Positions 52,801 to 56,162 of a stretch of DNA of 64,000 nucleotides are shown here, piece after piece (the first letter of the stretch is position 1; each line of letters starts with the position of its first letter). This DNA is from Lotus japonicus (taxonomy: Eukaryota; Streptophyta; Magnoliopsida; Fabales; Fabaceae). Both the position numbers and the translations under genes were made by a program. The stretch covers positions 71,410,732 to 71,474,731 of the forward strand of contig NC_080044.1 in the NCBI RefSeq assembly GCF_012489685.1. The letters are read 5' to 3'. The notes under the pieces were generated by a model. That model saw nothing but the letters and a program-made list of their open reading frames with translations. It had not been told where the DNA came from and searched no databases.

Positions 52801-55800
52801 GCGATCCTCCTCACTGAGAAATCGAGGAGGAATATCAGGATGAACAAGAAAATTCTGCAATCGATGAGTTCTAACGATGCCTTCAACGTGCTGCTTCCAT
52901 GAGAGAAAATTGGAATCATCAAGCTTCAGAACAAGCTTGTGAACCAGAGAAGAAGAGGCCAATTGTGGTTGAAGAACCGCAACTGGAACAGGAACTGCAG
53001 TTTCTTGTGCATGACCTTCATCAGCCATGGTGATTGAAGAAGAAAGAAGAAAAACGAAAATCTAGAGAGAGAGATCTTCAAGGATCGTACTCAGCTCTTG
53101 ATACCATGTTGAAAATCTTCAACTGAATTTCATTGATTGAAAAGATTATGAATACAAGAGAGATTACAGTATCTATACTATGAGATTTGTTAGCTTGCAG
53201 AAGAAGCTAACTCTAACTAACCTTGACAGCTAAGCTTTGACAGCTAAGCATGTAACTAACTCTCTAACAAACCTGCCAGCTAGGCATAACTAACTGAACA
53301 GAACACAGTCAGCATTTACCTAATAACACTAAACAGTAACACTAACATAGCAGTAACTATATTACTCTAATACAGTCTGTTGACAGTTAGGCCTCACAAA
53401 ATCTGATAGTCACCAACCAATTGGGTAAAAACACATGTACATACATACATGCAGCCCAGTGTTATCAAATATCTACCATGGCGGTTTTTTGGCTTTCCGC
53501 CATGGCCAATATCCTGCCATATGGCCGCCGTTTCTGCCATTATAAGTTATGTATGGCGGAATTAAGGCTTTCCGCCATGACCCGCAACCCGCAATTAACA
53601 ACACAAATGCAGAGACACACAAATGACATATTTGATGAGCTAAAAATAATAATGAAAAACAATAGTAAAAACTATATAGGTTTTCATGTCGTGAACAACA
53701 CTATCGCTTCATGATTAAATTTTGAACAAGTCTTGTTATTACTCTTCATATTTTAGTTAACAACTTTTCTGTTTAAAGATTTTAAATAGTATATTAACCA
53801 TAAACATTTCTAGAATCAATATTGTAAAGTACTATATATTTGTCAATCAAATTTAAAATGGAAAACTGATATGTGAAACTTGAAATAGTTTGAACAAGGT
53901 ACCAGCTAAAATAATGTCATAATGGTAAAGGCTTTGTAAATTGCTGACATTAACATTTTACATACAATCAGTATCAAAAAAGTTAGTTAGTTCATAGAAA
54001 AAGAAAACCCACCTTAATAAGGGAGTCAACACCAGGATTGCGTATGTCACAAAGCCAATCCCAACATTGATCGGTTCCAAGGGATGTATCACAGAGCCTA
54101 AAATTGCCTAATGTCCCATCAATGGAGAGAGAACTTGGGTGAACCTTGATAAGAAAAATAATTAATTTCAGAGTTGATACACACGTGACAGAAAAATAAT
54201 AAAATCATCTATGATTTTACAACTAATGGTAATGGAAAGGAACAATTTAGAAGTAGATAGGAACCAACTAGCACAAAGAAAGGAGAAAAGAAAGCTGTAC
54301 ATCAGCTAATAAAAAGTATGTCATTACCTTAAGATCCATTAAGAAACTTTCTTGCACTAACTTGGCAAGTTGAGAATCATCCTCCTTGTTAAGAAAAATT
54401 GTTACACTGTCCACATTCATGTTTAAATAAAATACTACACGTTCTTTACCAAATCCTAATAATCCTTTAACGCGGCCCTTTTCATCAGTCCTCTCCTTCA
54501 CCGATGGTCTCTCAGGAGAAGTTTCCGAAGTATGACTTGTCATCTTATTTCCAGAGCTTATATCCAGGCCAAAGCTTATCAAAGCAACAATAGTGGGCCG
54601 GTTGCAGAAAAATTCTAGCTTGGACATCCGAACACACATCTGAAGATTAACGATCAGAAATGTAAATTTAGCAGTGTATCGTGACATTTAAGAGTAGACC
54701 AGAAACTCCAATTTATAGTTAACAGTCCTCATGAAAGTACCTGGGTGTCTATACCATTGTAATCAGGTGAGCCAGAACTCCTTGTTGAAAAGGAGAGGGA
54801 TACAAAATTTGAAGTATCACTTCCCTCTGCCTCATAATATACCTCACGAGGTGTACCCTTTCCCTTTTCAATTTCCTTTTCATGAATTAAGTTTTCTAAA
54901 GACTCAAAATCAGAAGCAATCCCCATCAGTCCTTGCTGATCTAAATCCATATTATGTAAATATCCTACATCTGTTTGAGACATGAACTCAGATAATGCAT
55001 CCATAAAGCTATCATCATCATCAGGAAGTCCAAGAGACATGTCTTTCCCATGGGAATCAAATGAGCCAGAGGAAGAAGATAAAGTTTCATTCTTCAAGAC
55101 TGAAACTGCAAGATAACTTGGAGCTACAGATAGTCGCCCCTGAAGTTCATCCTTAATTTTTAAAGAATGCAACTTCATCTTCACTGTTAGATCACCACCT
55201 GCAAGAATTACATGCACCTGGAAAACAAAACAAAAAAAAACAGTTGCATCGGTAACTTTGTGAAAAAAATAAGTTAAATACCAATTTTACTACAAATTTA
55301 GAATAATTTTGTTGGCATAGAACAATTAGCTAAATAACTCAATGAATTGTAAATTTATTTAACACCATATAGCTTTACAGGATTCATGCATCTCAGATTA
55401 GTAATTTTGTTACAAATCTTGAACAAAGCACATTATGAGTTTCACCCTCTCCTTGCTTATGCTCATAGAATATTATACAACGAAAACTCATAACATAAAT
55501 TGCATTTTACACTCACAATGTCACTGTAGTACAGCATAAATATCATATTGCCATAAAAAGTTCAAATCCAAATTCACATGCTCAATACTCATCAAACACA
55601 AAAACTATAAACGCAATACTAATGCATACATGCAATGAATCAAGCAGTGTACGTGTAGTTGCAGGAAAAGCTGTTTCCGTCTGCGGCTTCAGTTAGGGTT
55701 AGTTATAATTAGATTGAGTAATTGTAACCAACCTCGGGCTGAGTTATCTCAAGAGCCTCACTATCAACCCTAATGTATATTGTTAAGGTCCCACATTAAC

Positions 55801-56122
55801 TAGAGATATGGCTAATGAAGTACTTATAAATGGGAGGGCAATCCTCATCTCTGACGTAGCTTTCAAGGTTGAGTTAGGCATAACCAAAATTTTAATATGG
55901 CATTACTATCAGAGCCTATCATATATTTGTTTATTAGGTCACCCACAGATTTTCAGTCCTGAAAAGTTCCACACTCCAGATGTCCAGCTCTGAGCGTAAG
56001 GGGGTGTGTTAAGGTCCCGCATGATATGGCAAACGAAGTAGTTATAAATGGGAGGGCAAGCCTCACTGCTGAGCAAGCTTTTGGGGTACATATAGGCCTA
56101 ACCCAAATTTTCATATATATGA

Positions 56123-56162
<40 letters not shown>

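Larger units (their letters stand above)
48068..53372 (-). mobile_element. Ty1/copia element C (full length), nested in the 5' LTR of E
   Basis: 5305 bp with TSD CAGTC (48063-48067 and 53373-53377). 3' LTR 48068-48319 (252 bp) and 5' LTR 53107-53372 (266 bp). They differ by a 14-bp tandem unit (GACAGCTAAGC type) and, by eye, one base in the TATA region. LTR ends are TATTAG...TTTCAACA. All domains are present, but gag-protease and integrase-RT are split into two overlapping frames. The same family as B1. Youngest layer of a three-deep nest. Confidence 0.95.
45257..53385 (-). mobile_element. Ty1/copia element E, internally deleted, host of C
   Basis: TSD GTTAG (45252-45256 and 53386-53390) within TRIM T3. 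3' LTR 45257-45514 (258 bp); 5' LTR 47818-48067 plus 53378-53385 (258 bp), split by C. In element orientation the LTR starts TGTCAACAG and ends TTTCAACT, so the 3' end is CT, followed directly by the perfect primer-binding site TGGTATCAGAGC. Coding part: gag-protease (46082-47776), then a deletion removing the integrase catalytic part and RT, then RNase H (45522-46118). A different copia lineage from A-D. Confidence 0.92.
44909..53407 (+). mobile_element. TRIM-like element T3, host of copia E
   Basis: Plus-strand TRIM of about 360 bp interrupted by element E. LTR1 44909-45036 (GTCAGTAGTCTCACGTTGAC...), primer-binding site TGGTATCAGAG at 45039-45049, short internal part, purine tract GTGAGGGGGTG (45150-45160), LTR2 45161-45256 continuing at 53391-53407. 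Possible TSD AGTCA (44904-44908 and 53408-53412). LTR1 carries TATAAAGGG. The perfect primer-binding site makes this the clearest evidence that the family is an LTR retroelement. Confidence 0.8.

Noticed and set aside
56125..56160. His-Thr repeat protein on the minus strand
   Set aside because: Translation of the (GT)n microsatellite; no coding evidence.
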